From Thermococcus radiotolerans (GTDB lineage: Archaea; Methanobacteriota_B; Thermococci; Thermococcales; Thermococcaceae), in assembly GCF_002214565.1 (NCBI RefSeq), contig NZ_CP015106.1, positions 1,488,001 to 1,552,000 of the forward strand: a stretch of 64,000 nt of DNA, given 5' to 3'. Position numbers and translations under genes: made by a program. Shown here piece after piece: positions 38,381-46,380 of the stretch. A model generated the notes under the pieces. The model made no database searches and was not told where the DNA came from. It saw nothing but the letters and a program-made list of their open reading frames with translations. Position 1 is the stretch's first letter. Each line of letters starts with the position of its first letter.

Positions 38381-40489
38381 TCAGACACCCTCACAGTACT
38401 GGTCGAACCTTATGACCGCCCTCAGCCTGGCGGTCTCGATGTCGATTATCGGAACCCTCGCCGGTGTTGGGACTATGTTCACCATCTTCTGGAACTCGGT
38501 CTGGGCCTGCCAGGTGCCGGTGTTTATCAGAAAAACGCCGTTGTACATCTTGTACTGCATAACGTGGACGTGACCGGCCTGGAAGAGGTCGGGGACGGAC
38601 TCTATGACGAGGGTATCCTCGGAGTCTGGAGCGATTGGAACCTTCTCACCGAAGGTCGGTGCGAGGTGCCTCAGCTTCAGCAGGTCGAGCATCGCCTCGG
38701 CCGGCCTGTGGTGGCTCCTGTTCGGGATGAAGTTGACGACGTCCTCGATTCCCCTTCCGTGGGCTATGAGGAAATCCCTTCCGTGGAGCCGTATCACGGC
38801 GGGGTTGCTTATTATGACAGCGTTCTTGAGCTTGAGAAGGGGTCTGGCGTATTCTTCGTAGAAGCCCGGCTGTGGGATGGCGGTTCTGGCGGCGTCGTGG
38901 TTGCCGGGACCGATGAACATGGTTATGTGATCTGGCACGTTGCTCAGCAGATTCGCGAGCGCCTCGTACTGGTCGAAGATGTCAGGAATTGCCAGCTCGT
39001 TGTACTGGCCGGGGTAGATACCAATGCCATCGACAACGTCACCCGCGATCACCATGTACTTTATTCTGCTCACGAACTCCTCCTCGGCCTTGTTATTGAC
39101 ATCGCCGTTGAGCCACTCGAGGAAGCGCATGAAAGCCTTCTCGCAGAACTTGTTTGAGCCTACGTGGATGTCGCTGAGAAGAACGGCGTAGACCTTCTCC
39201 TCGAGGGGCGGCTTCTCCCGCTTGAACTTGGGAACGTCGGGGAGGAATATCTTGTTGGCGAAGAATATGCCCCTACCGGAGTAGCGTCCACGGAAGGCTA
39301 TAACAGCGTCAGGCATTATCTGGAAGAACTTCTTGCTCTCCTCGTTGTTGCGGTTTATAAAGACCTTGATGACGCCCGTGTTGTCCTCCACCTCGAACAT
39401 GTAGCCCTTCGCAGTCTCACGCTTGCTGTTAACGAGGCCGATGATGGTTACCTCGTCCTCGCCCCTAACGTAGCCCAGCTTGGCTATGTCTATCACACCG
39501 CCAATCTCGGGGTTCTCGCGGAGGATTCTGCGCATCTTCTTGAGCCTGCTCCTGAAGTAGTCGGAGTAGACCTTGATTATGACTTCTCCCTCTTTACCCG
39601 CGGCGTTCTTGGCCTTTGGGAGGGCGAACTTAACGTTCTTCACGTCGAACGTTACCTCGTACTCGTCGGGAATCTCCTTTGCCCTGTAGTGGAAACCGTC
39701 TCTTGGAGAGAGCTTGAGATCTGCGTAAACGGAGTAGCTCTTCTCTTCCTCAGGGACCTCTTCACCCACGTACGCTATGGGAACACCGTAATCACCGTAG
39801 ACTATCTTAGGCTTGACGCCGTTTCCATTTTCTTCCCCGTTCACGTAGCCGTTATCGTAGCCGTTGCCGTTCTCGGCCGGAACTTCCTCAACGGTAGTCT
39901 CACCTTCCATGGGAAGGACTTCCTCCGGAGCCTCGGAAGAAGTGGCCCCCTCAATCCCGGTTTCAGATTTAAAGCTCTCAACGGCCTCTTCCGTCTCAGC
40001 ATCTCCAGTGGAAATGGAACTCTCCCCCTCAGAAAAACTGCCTTCTTCCCCCTCCAATGCAGGAATTTCAGATGTTTTCTCGCCGCTTTCAGTGGGAGTT
40101 CCAGTGGAAATGAACGTCTGGGAAGCATCGCTCGAAGAAGGAACGAATTCCGCCGTTTGGGTTGTTGAGGCAATCAAACCGCTGGATTCACCGGGAACAG
40201 ACGTTTCCACAGGAGTTTCGCTAGCAGGAGGAACCTCCGGGGAGATGTGTTCTTCAACGGTGGGCGACTCCACGGCCAAAGACTCTGCGGGGCTTTCCAT
40301 TGGAGGGGCACCCTTCTGCGACAGAAAATCTTTTGCCAGTGCGGAGTCTATCACGAAGGTTCCCTTTGCCTTTGCAAACTTTATGAGCTCCGCGAGCGTG
40401 AAGTCTCTCTTATAGGCATCGACGAGAAGGTAGTAAGCCGAAGGGGTGATTAGATAGTTATTGGACATCAGATCCTCGATCAGACCCAT
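38381..40489 (-). CDS. polB: DNA polymerase II (family D) small subunit DP1
   Basis: Proofreading 3'-5' exonuclease subunit of PolD, 702 residues. An N-terminal helical domain (residues 1-65) is joined by a long acidic, Ser/Thr/Glu-rich disordered linker (about 65-235) to an OB fold and a calcineurin-like phosphoesterase. The metal motifs are SDIHVGS (about 442), GDVVDG (about 483), GNHD (about 530) and GHVH (about 640). The ATG overlaps the cdc6 stop as TGATG. The linker encodes ISTG twice, each from an ORB-like TTTCCACTGGA (see 40004 and 40099). Confidence 0.97.
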   Translation of the reverse strand: MGLIEDLMSNNYLITPSAYYLLVDAYKRDFTLAELIKFAKAKGTFVIDSALAKDFLSQKGAPPMESPAESLAVESPTVEEHISPEVPPASETPVETSVPGESSGLIASTTQTAEFVPSSSDASQTFISTGTPTESGEKTSEIPALEGEEGSFSEGESSISTGDAETEEAVESFKSETGIEGATSSEAPEEVLPMEGETTVEEVPAENGNGYDNGYVNGEENGNGVKPKIVYGDYGVPIAYVGEEVPEEEKSYSVYADLKLSPRDGFHYRAKEIPDEYEVTFDVKNVKFALPKAKNAAGKEGEVIIKVYSDYFRSRLKKMRRILRENPEIGGVIDIAKLGYVRGEDEVTIIGLVNSKRETAKGYMFEVEDNTGVIKVFINRNNEESKKFFQIMPDAVIAFRGRYSGRGIFFANKIFLPDVPKFKREKPPLEEKVYAVLLSDIHVGSNKFCEKAFMRFLEWLNGDVNNKAEEEFVSRIKYMVIAGDVVDGIGIYPGQYNELAIPDIFDQYEALANLLSNVPDHITMFIGPGNHDAARTAIPQPGFYEEYARPLLKLKNAVIISNPAVIRLHGRDFLIAHGRGIEDVVNFIPNRSHHRPAEAMLDLLKLRHLAPTFGEKVPIAPDSEDTLVIESVPDLFQAGHVHVMQYKMYNGVFLINTGTWQAQTEFQKMVNIVPTPARVPIIDIETARLRAVIRFDQYCEGV
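40004..40014 (+). repeat. mini-ORB inside the DP1 linker (1)
   Basis: TCCAGTGGAAA followed by TGGAACTC, close to the origin box at 43939. It encodes ISTG in DP1 on the opposite strand. Confidence 0.6.
40099..40122 (+). repeat. ORB-like site inside the DP1 linker (2)
   Basis: TTCCAGTGGAAATGAA then CGTCTGGG. This is nearly the full origin box of 43939-43970, with a shortened G tract. It encodes ISTG in DP1 on the opposite strand. Confidence 0.65.
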
Positions 40490-41736
40490 CAGAGCAGCCT
40501 CCTCTGGCGGGACATGCTCACGGTGAGCACGGTCTGAAGTTGGTGGTCATGACGGTATATGTTCTTAACCTTATAAGGGGTTACGTTCAGGCGAATCTCC
40601 TTGGTCCTTCCATAGCGGCCCTTGCTGACGACCTTGGCGTTGATGATGCCGAGCATGTCGAGCTCGTTTATCAGGTCACTCACGCGCCTCTGGGTTAGGG
40701 GTTCGAGGTCTATGTGATCGCAGAGGGATTTGTAAACCGAGTAAACGTCACCGGTGTTGGCCGGAAGCTCGCCGTTCTCGTCGAGGAGAACTATGGCGTA
40801 GAGGAGAACCTTCGAGTGGAGCGGGAGGGTCTTGATAACTTCCTCCATGGTATCCTGCTCTATCTTCTCCTGCGCCTTCCAGACGTGCCTCTCCGTGACC
40901 TTGCTTGCACCCTCGCGCTCGGCTATCTCACCGGCAACGCGGAGAAGGTCAAGGGCGCGCCGAGCATCGCCGTGCTCCCTCGCGGCCAAAGCCGCACAGA
41001 GGGGAACGACTCCGTCGTCCAGAACGCCCTCGTTGAACGCGCTCTCGGCACGCTGCATGAGTATGTCCCTGAGCTGATTGGCGTCGTATGGCGGGAAGAC
41101 AACCTCCTCCTCGCTCAAGCTCGAGAGAACGCGCGCATCGAGGTACTCCTTGAACTTGAGGTCGTTGGAGATGCCTATTATGCTCACTTTGGCAAGGTGA
41201 AGCTCCGTGTTTATCCTCGTGAGGGAATACAGTATATCGTCGCCGCTCTTTTTGATGAGCTTGTCTATCTCGTCCAGAACTATTATGACGAAGCGCTCCT
41301 TGGCATCTATAACCTCTTTGAGCTTGGCGTAGACCTCGTCCGTCGGCCAGCCGACGAGGGGAACCTCGACACCGCTCTCGAGCTTGAAGTAGTTCACGAT
41401 GTTGGCCAGAACGCGGTACTGGGTGTCAACTATCTCGCAGTTGACGTATATGACATCCACGGGGACGTTATATTTCTGGGATATCTTTTTGAGCTCCTCA
41501 GTCACGAACTTGATGGTTACGGTCTTACCGGTTCCGGTCTTCCCGTAGACAAAAACGTTGGAGGGGGTCTCACCGCGGAGAACGGGAACCAGGATATGAG
41601 CAAGGTTCTCGATCTGCTCACGCCTGTGAGGAAGCTCCTTAGGCGTGTAACTGTGCCTGAGAACCTCCTTATTCTTAAAGATCTTCTTGGCGTGAAGGTA
41701 CTTCTCAAAGATTGAATCGAGGTAATTGTCGTCCAT
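40489..41736 (-). CDS. cdc6: Origin recognition/initiator protein Cdc6/Orc1
   Basis: AAA+ initiator that binds ORB sites at oriC and helps load MCM. 415 residues. Walker A is VYGKTGTGKTVT (about residues 64-72), and Walker B is VIIVLDEIDKL (about 150). Sensor motifs follow, and the C-terminal winged-helix domain (from about 310) binds the ORB dyad. ATG 41736 is preceded by GGTGG. A mini-ORB lies directly upstream of that site (41750-41760), which suggests autoregulation. It is the first gene of an overlapped operon with DP1 and DP2. No intein. Confidence 0.97.
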   Translation of the reverse strand: MDDNYLDSIFEKYLHAKKIFKNKEVLRHSYTPKELPHRREQIENLAHILVPVLRGETPSNVFVYGKTGTGKTVTIKFVTEELKKISQKYNVPVDVIYVNCEIVDTQYRVLANIVNYFKLESGVEVPLVGWPTDEVYAKLKEVIDAKERFVIIVLDEIDKLIKKSGDDILYSLTRINTELHLAKVSIIGISNDLKFKEYLDARVLSSLSEEEVVFPPYDANQLRDILMQRAESAFNEGVLDDGVVPLCAALAAREHGDARRALDLLRVAGEIAEREGASKVTERHVWKAQEKIEQDTMEEVIKTLPLHSKVLLYAIVLLDENGELPANTGDVYSVYKSLCDHIDLEPLTQRRVSDLINELDMLGIINAKVVSKGRYGRTKEIRLNVTPYKVKNIYRHDHQLQTVLTVSMSRQRRLL

Positions 41737-41749
41737 AGGAACCACCCAC

Positions 41750-41760
41750 TCCACTGGAAA
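41750..41760 (-). promoter_or_regulatory. mini-ORB in the cdc6 5' region
   Basis: TTTCCAGTGGA on the minus strand, ending about 13 bases before the cdc6 ATG and just upstream of its ribosome binding site. Cdc6 bound here could affect its own expression. Inferred. Confidence 0.6.
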
Positions 41761-42014
41761 TCCAGCCCCATCGCTGATTTTTATTCAGGTAATCTGCAAT
41801 TTGTTGAATATGTGATAATTTTAAGATTTACAGTTGTCAACCAGCCAATTTAATCGAAGAGATCTTGAATGTCAAACATGTGCTCCAGAGGAAGCACCGG
41901 ATGCAGAGGAAAGCATAGATAATCGAGCCAAGGGGTTTATATGCCTTGTTGAACAGGAGAATGTAAAAAGCCGAGGAGAAAATAGAAGAGATAATCAAAG
42001 AAAAGAAGGCAAAA
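41761..42014. other. Intergenic region upstream of cdc6
   Basis: About 250 AT-rich bases without a gene. On the minus strand a TATA-like CTTAAAATTATC lies near 41812-41824, a plausible cdc6 promoter. Another TTTATATGCC lies at about 41936-41946 on the plus strand with no gene after it. No ORB dyad other than 41750-41760 is clear here. Confidence 0.5.
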
Positions 42015-42626
42015 TCACTCTTCCCCGTCCGCAGGCTCCTCTTCCATAGCTTCAAGAACGGCGTCGAGAAGCTCCTTCGCGTCCTTCTCCGCGAGTCCAA
42101 CCTTGACCGTGAGGAACTCCATGAGCTGCTCGTAGGTGTAACCCTTCTGAATCCTCTCAAGGAGCATGAGGACTATGCGGTCAAACATCCTGTCAACGAA
42201 CTCCTCTTCGAGGCCTAGGGCGGAAACTCCGGAGAGAAGGCCAACCGCGAGGGCCGTCAGAGCGTCGTTGAACTCGTCCTTGCCGAGGGTCTTCTTGTCC
42301 AGATCAACCCGGATGTTAACTACATCGTTCGGCCTCCCGAGGCTGAACTTCATCATGTATATCCTGTCGTTCAGCTCAAGAAGCGTGTGGTAAACGTAGA
42401 GCCTGTCCTCGTCGTTCATGCCGTAGGTCTCAAGACTCGTCGGTATCACAAGGTGAACGAACTCGTCCGAGAACATAACCACTAGAGTGAACGGCATCTT
42501 CGGATGCTCGGCCACGTACATCGACTTGTCAACCGCCTTAACCTCCCACGGAAGGTCAACTATGTCGGCGGCATCCTCGCTGCCCGACCTAAGCCACTCA
42601 AGAACCTGGGTTTCAATATCAGTCAC
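42015..42626 (-). CDS. Origin-linked protein of unknown function, paralogue 1
   Basis: 203-residue acidic soluble protein. It shares a common plan with the next gene: WLRSGSEDAADIVDLPW, then MYVAEHPKMPF, a beta-rich region with VHLVIPTSLETY, RVDLDKKTLGKDEFNDALTAL, and a helical C-terminus. The N-terminal part recalls YbjN/type III chaperone-like folds, with low confidence. The start is GTG 42626, preceded by GAGGTGATTT. Position between cdc6 and oriC, in tandem with its paralogue, hints at a link to replication or its control, but nothing in the sequence shows DNA binding. Confidence 0.75.
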   Translation of the reverse strand: MTDIETQVLEWLRSGSEDAADIVDLPWEVKAVDKSMYVAEHPKMPFTLVVMFSDEFVHLVIPTSLETYGMNDEDRLYVYHTLLELNDRIYMMKFSLGRPNDVVNIRVDLDKKTLGKDEFNDALTALAVGLLSGVSALGLEEEFVDRMFDRIVLMLLERIQKGYTYEQLMEFLTVKVGLAEKDAKELLDAVLEAMEEEPADGEE

Positions 42627-42771
42627 ACAAATCACCTCAAGGTTCTAAATGAGAAAGAGTTAATAAAGGTATCGGCAATGAAAGATTCAAACATCGGGCT
42701 CAGAGGTTCTAAAAACGTATACATCGATACTCGAACATTTTAGATGTTGGAAAGAAAAATCCCAAAGAGGA

Positions 42772-43395
42772 TCAGAAATAGCCAACGTCCTTTCCCTGCT
42801 CCTCCATCTCTTTCTTGACCGCAAACACCTCGTTGAGAAGGTTTTTGGCGTCCTCAACGCTCATGCCGACCTTAACTGTGAGGAACCTCATGAGCTCATC
42901 CCTGTTGGCGCCGCGTTCAACCCTCTCCAGCACCATCCCAACGATGCGGTCAAAGAGTTCCTTCGCAAAGGCCTCCTCCAGACCCAGGGCCGAAACCGCG
43001 GACATCAGACCTATGAGGAGCGCGGTCAGTGCATCGTTGAACTCCGCCTTGCCGAGGGTCTTCTTGTCCAGGTCAACGCGGAGGTAAACGTCATCGTCCA
43101 TGCCCGAGAGAGTGAACTTCATGAGGTTCACCTGGTCGTTGAGACGAAGGAGGGTATGATACACCCTAAGTTTCTCGTCCTTCGTCATGGAGAAAGTTTC
43201 GAGGCCCAGAGGGACGAGCAGATGGATAAAGTCCTCCGAAAACGTCACCAGCAGCGAGAACGGCATCCTCGGGTGCTCCGCCACGTACATGCCGGACCCC
43301 ATCCTTCGGATGGACCACGGGAGGTCAACTATGTCCTCGGCAGTATCGTTGCCTGCCTTGAGCCACTCCAGAACGAGGTTTTCGATCTCCTCCAT
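42772..43395 (-). CDS. Origin-linked protein of unknown function, paralogue 2
   Basis: 207-residue tandem duplicate of the preceding gene with the same ordered motifs (WLKAGNDTAEDIVDLPW, MYVAEHPRMPF, RVDLDKKTLGKAEFNDALTAL, KVGMSVEDAKNLL). The block LDKKTLGK-x-EFNDALTAL is almost invariant between the two, so it is likely the functional core. ATG 43395 follows GGTGGTTC. The frame is open upstream to 43563, but that part is unlike the paralogue and runs through ORB-like sequence, so it is not included. It borders oriC directly. Confidence 0.78.
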   Translation of the reverse strand: MEEIENLVLEWLKAGNDTAEDIVDLPWSIRRMGSGMYVAEHPRMPFSLLVTFSEDFIHLLVPLGLETFSMTKDEKLRVYHTLLRLNDQVNLMKFTLSGMDDDVYLRVDLDKKTLGKAEFNDALTALLIGLMSAVSALGLEEAFAKELFDRIVGMVLERVERGANRDELMRFLTVKVGMSVEDAKNLLNEVFAVKKEMEEQGKDVGYF

Positions 43396-43451
43396 GCGAA
43401 CCACCAGTAGAAATTGGGCAAAGGGGTTAATAACGTTACACTCGAAACAGG

Positions 43452-43476
43452 TTTCCACCGGAAGCGAAGGGGTTTT
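43452..43476 (+). repeat. ORB-like site at the left of oriC
   Basis: TTTCCACCGGAAGCGAA followed by GGGGTTTT: dyad then G tract in the plus orientation. Diverged relative to the two main boxes. Confidence 0.6.
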
Positions 43477-43656
43477 CAGCACACTTCTGTACTCCGAAAG
43501 TTTCCATTTGTAAACGAACAGATGAACCCATTCGTCCACTTCCACTGAAAGGAGAATGAACATGAATGAACATCAAAAAGCATACATCATAGCCCATGAA
43601 AGGGCATTTTGGGAAAACATCAATGTTAACATTACGGCAAAAAGATTAACGAAATT

Positions 43657-43686
43657 AACCCCCAGGGAGTTTCGTTTCCTGTGGAG
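43657..43686 (-). repeat. Origin recognition box 1
   Basis: On the minus strand: CTCCACAGGAAACGAAACTC followed by CCTGGGGGTT. It matches the archaeal ORB layout of imperfect dyad, A-rich centre and G string. Confidence 0.85.
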
Positions 43687-43773
43687 CGGGGTTATTGCTA
43701 CTCCCCAATACTGCTTGTACTTTTGGTGAAACTCTCCCGTCTTCTCTACAACTTCTAATATTTATACATTTTC

Positions 43774-43788
43774 ATGAACAATGTTCAT
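43774..43788. promoter_or_regulatory. 15-base palindrome in the AT-rich core of oriC
   Basis: ATGAAC-AAT-GTTCAT. The inner TGAAC-AAT-GTTCA has the 5-3-5 layout of feast/famine (Lrp-type) sites. The same half site, GTTCAT/ATGAAC, builds the palindrome at 1292-1309. Function unknown. Confidence 0.5.
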
Positions 43789-43938
43789 AAAAAAGATGCA
43801 ATTTAAAGTAGTGATGAAAGATAGTTCAGTAAGTCACCAACACTCTTTAAAAATTGTGAATTTGCTCTTTGTAATCTGCCTTATAAATCCCCCTTTCCAT
43901 ATCCATTGGCCTCAAATCCGTCCATAGTCAAAACTGGG

Positions 43939-43970
43939 TTCCAGTGGAAATGAAACTCTGGGGGGTCATT
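43939..43970 (+). repeat. Origin recognition box 2
   Basis: TTCCAGTGGAAATGAAACTC followed by TGGGGGGTCATT. Full ORB with dyad and G string, inverted relative to box 1. Confidence 0.88.
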
Positions 43971-43996
43971 CAGATGGACATCGAAAAAGACCTCTG

Positions 43997-44009
43997 TTTC
44001 CACTGGAAA
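43997..44009. repeat. mini-ORB at the right of oriC
   Basis: TTTCCACTGGAAA, a perfect dyad without a G string, 30 bases after box 2. Confidence 0.75.
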
Positions 44010-44079
44010 AATGAGTCCATCCGTGGATGTACTGGGACATGGGTGATAATTTTTTAAAGCAGGTGTCATAGTGTACACC

Positions 44080-45096
44080 ATGATTCCGGTACCGCTCGTG
44101 CGAAGACTTCTCAGGATGAAGGTCAAGGTCAGCAGGAACCGGCTTCTCCAAATAGCGGCGCTTGTGCTCCTGCTGGCGATCATTTTTGCTTTCCTGTTCA
44201 TGTATTTCGAGAACGTGGGATTTTATACAGCTTTTTACTGGGCGGTCATAACGATGGCCACAATCGGCTATGGGGATATAACGCCCCAGACCGAGGCCGG
44301 CCGCGCCGTGGCGATGGTCGCTGCCGTTGCCGGAATCTCGACTTTTACGGCCCTCGTTTCCATTCTGGCTGAATACTTCATTTCATCGTCTCTAAGGAGG
44401 ATGATGGGCATGCACAGCGTTAGATATTCTGGACACTACGTGATAATCGGCCGCGGGAGCAGCATCCCGAGCTGCGTGGGTGAGCTCATGTCCGCGATTT
44501 CCAATGGAGAGGTAGAGATGAGGCCCATAGTGGTGGTCTTTCCCGACGAGAGCGAGAGGAAGAAGGTTGAGCTTCCAGAGGAAGTGGAGGTCCTCATAGG
44601 CGACCCCACGAATCCGGAAACGCTGGAACGCGCCCACGTGAGGGAGGCGTCCTACGTCATCCTCGCCCTGGAGGACGACTCGAAGTCCGTCTTCACGACC
44701 CTCATGGTGAAGCGCATGTCTAAAGCGAAGGTCTTCGTCGAGGCCCTCCGCGGGGAGAGCATGGAGCTGCTCAAAGGTGCTGGGGCCGACAGGGTGATAC
44801 TCAGCAGGAGTCTCGCGGGGAGACTTCTCGCAAGCTCCGTTTTCGAGCCCGAGGTGGTGGACGTCATAGACGATCTTACCACGGCTGCCGGCGGCTACGA
44901 TATCTCCGTTCTGGAGCGCAGAGACCTGTGGGGCATTCCCTACGTCGAGGCCATGAAGCGCCTCCACGACGAGGGCTACTTCCTCCTCGGTTACTACAAG
45001 GAAAAGCCCGTTCTCAATCCTGCACTGAATGAGGAGATTCCCGAAGGGTCCAAACTGATCGTCATAAAGCCCGGCTCTTCCAGTGGAAAAAGGTGA
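44080..45096 (+). CDS. Potassium channel with TrkA-N (RCK) domain
   Basis: 338-residue two-helix ion channel. The first helix (LLQIAALVLLLAIIFAFLFMYF) is followed by a pore loop with selectivity filter TMATIGYGD, a second helix, and a cytoplasmic TrkA-N/RCK domain starting HYVIIGRGSS with a degenerate nucleotide-binding pattern. A TrkA-C-like segment follows (ISVLERRDLWGIPYVEAM). It resembles MthK/Kch-type channels gated by ligands. I take ATG 44080. A TATA-like TTTTTTAAAG centred near 44055 lies about 25 bases upstream, so the mRNA is probably leaderless. The last codons overlap a mini-ORB (45078-45089). Confidence 0.88.
   Translation: MIPVPLVRRLLRMKVKVSRNRLLQIAALVLLLAIIFAFLFMYFENVGFYTAFYWAVITMATIGYGDITPQTEAGRAVAMVAAVAGISTFTALVSILAEYFISSSLRRMMGMHSVRYSGHYVIIGRGSSIPSCVGELMSAISNGEVEMRPIVVVFPDESERKKVELPEEVEVLIGDPTNPETLERAHVREASYVILALEDDSKSVFTTLMVKRMSKAKVFVEALRGESMELLKGAGADRVILSRSLAGRLLASSVFEPEVVDVIDDLTTAAGGYDISVLERRDLWGIPYVEAMKRLHDEGYFLLGYYKEKPVLNPALNEEIPEGSKLIVIKPGSSSGKR
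45078..45089 (+). repeat. mini-ORB at the 3' end of the potassium channel gene
   Basis: TTCCAGTGGAAA, 12-base dyad without a G string, overlapping the last codons of the channel gene. Confidence 0.6.
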
Positions 45097-45226
45097 TGGT
45101 ATTGCCCCATCACTCTTGCTTCCGGATTGTGTATCCAGTCTAGATTGAAACGACCAAGTGGGGGCGCGAATTTGCACTATTTCCCAATACTCGGCAGTTT
45201 TGTCCTCCGCTCCACGGGAAAGAAAA

Positions 45227-45236
45227 GTATATAACC
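45227..45236 (+). promoter_or_regulatory. TATA box of radA
   Basis: AAGTATATAA lies about 52 bases before the radA ATG, giving a short leader with GGGTGAGTGAG as binding site. The rest of the 187-base gap holds no gene. Confidence 0.65.
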
Positions 45237-45283
45237 CTTCGGCTTTTTACCCCTATGAAAGGTAGCCGTAGCGGGTGAGTGAG

Positions 45284-46345
45284 ATGCCAAGGAAGAAGGC
45301 TGAGGATGAAATAAAAGAGCTCGAAGAGTTTGAGGAGCTCGATGTCGTTGAGGAGTCCCCGTCAAGCTCAACCAAGAAAAAGAAGGAGAAGGAAATAAAG
45401 ACCCTTGAAGACCTCCCAGGCGTTGGTCCTGCCACTGCCGAAAAGCTTCGCGAGGCCGGCTACGACAGCATCGAGGCCATAGCCGTTGCCTCCCCAATGG
45501 AGCTCAAGGAGATAGCGGGAATAAGTGAGGGTGCAGCGCTCAAGATAATCCAGGCCGCTAGAGAGGCCGCCAACATAGGAACCTTCATGCGAGCAGACGA
45601 GTACATGGAGAAGCGCAGAACCATAGGCAGGATTTCCACTGGAAGCAAGAGCCTCGACAAACTCGTTGGCGGCGGAGTCGAGACGCAGGCCATAACCGAG
45701 GTCTTCGGTGAGTTCGGTTCCGGAAAGACCCAGCTGGCGCACACCCTTGCGGTGATGGTTCAGCTCCCAGAGGAAGAGGGCGGCCTTCACGGTTCGGTCA
45801 TATGGATAGACACCGAGAACACCTTCAGGCCCGAGAGGGTAAGACAGATCGCCGAGAACCGCGGCCTCGACCCCGAGGAGACGCTCAAGAACATCTACGT
45901 GGCGAGGGCCTTCAACAGCAACCACCAGATGCTCCTCATCGAGAAGGCCGAGGAGATAATCAAGGAGAAGGCCGAGACCGATAGGCCGGTAAAGCTTCTG
46001 GTCGTCGATTCGCTCATGGCCCACTTCAGGAGCGAGTACGTCGGCAGGGGAACCCTCGCCGAGAGGCAGCAGAAGCTGGCCAAGCACCTCTCTGACCTGC
46101 ACAGGATAGCTGACCTCTACGACATAGCTGTCTTCGTTACCAACCAGGTGCAGGCTAAGCCCGATGCCTTCTTCGGCGACCCCACGAGGCCCGTTGGTGG
46201 CCACATCCTAGCCCACAGTGCAACCCTAAGAATCTACCTGAGGAAGGGCAAGGCCGGCAAGCGCGTAGCCAGGCTCATAGACAGCCCCCACCTCCCAGAG
46301 GGTGAGGCAATCTTTAGGATAACCGACAAGGGCATCGAGGACTGA
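45284..46345 (+). CDS. radA: DNA repair and recombination protein RadA
   Basis: Archaeal RecA/Rad51 recombinase that forms filaments on single-stranded DNA and performs strand exchange. 353 residues. An acidic and lysine-rich N-terminus is followed by a helix-hairpin-helix domain ([20 protein letters not shown], about residues 45-65). The ATPase core has Walker [10 protein letters not shown] (about 147-155) and Walker [12 protein letters not shown] (about 240). No intein, unlike some Pyrococcus RadA genes. ATG 45284 follows GGTGAGTGAG. A mini-ORB is embedded in the coding sequence at 45633-45645 and encodes ISTG. Confidence 0.97.
   Translation: MPRKKAEDEIKELEEFEELDVVEESPSSSTKKKKEKEIKTLEDLPGVGPATAEKLREAGYDSIEAIAVASPMELKEIAGISEGAALKIIQAAREAANIGTFMRADEYMEKRRTIGRISTGSKSLDKLVGGGVETQAITEVFGEFGSGKTQLAHTLAVMVQLPEEEGGLHGSVIWIDTENTFRPERVRQIAENRGLDPEETLKNIYVARAFNSNHQMLLIEKAEEIIKEKAETDRPVKLLVVDSLMAHFRSEYVGRGTLAERQQKLAKHLSDLHRIADLYDIAVFVTNQVQAKPDAFFGDPTRPVGGHILAHSATLRIYLRKGKAGKRVARLIDSPHLPEGEAIFRITDKGIED
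45633..45645 (-). repeat. mini-ORB inside radA
   Basis: TTTCCACTGGAAG on the plus strand, encoding the RadA residues STGS region (RISTGSKSL). The surrounding residues are conserved in RadA, so this match may be coincidental. Confidence 0.45.
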
Positions 46346-46380
46346 GTTAGCTTTTTAACCCCTCTTCTTTACCCCATTTC

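Larger units (their letters stand above)
43396..44079. other. oriC: Replication origin oriC
   Basis: A 680-base region between genes that diverge from it. It has two full origin recognition boxes in opposite orientation (43657-43686 minus, 43939-43970 plus) around an AT-rich core (about 43740-43900, with TATTTATACATTTTCATG and TTTAAAAATTGTGAATTT), the likely unwinding element. Smaller ORB dyads lie at 43452-43476, 43540-43552 and 43997-44009. Both full boxes have the dyad facing the AT-rich core and the G tract pointing outward. Nearby cdc6, polD and radA match Pyrococcus oriC context. Whether it is used is not known from sequence; T. kodakarensis can do without its origin. Confidence 0.9.

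Noticed and set aside
43562-43729. 55-codon frame in the oriC region, beginning MNEHQKAYII
   Set aside because: It has a GGAG-like site, but overlaps origin box 1 on the other strand, has no TATA box and shows no recognisable motif. Not counted as a gene.
34486-46345. Inteins in cdc6, DP1, DP2 or radA
   Set aside because: Inteins occur in some of these genes in Thermococcales, but all frames here run through the usual insertion sites without long insertions and with normal lengths.
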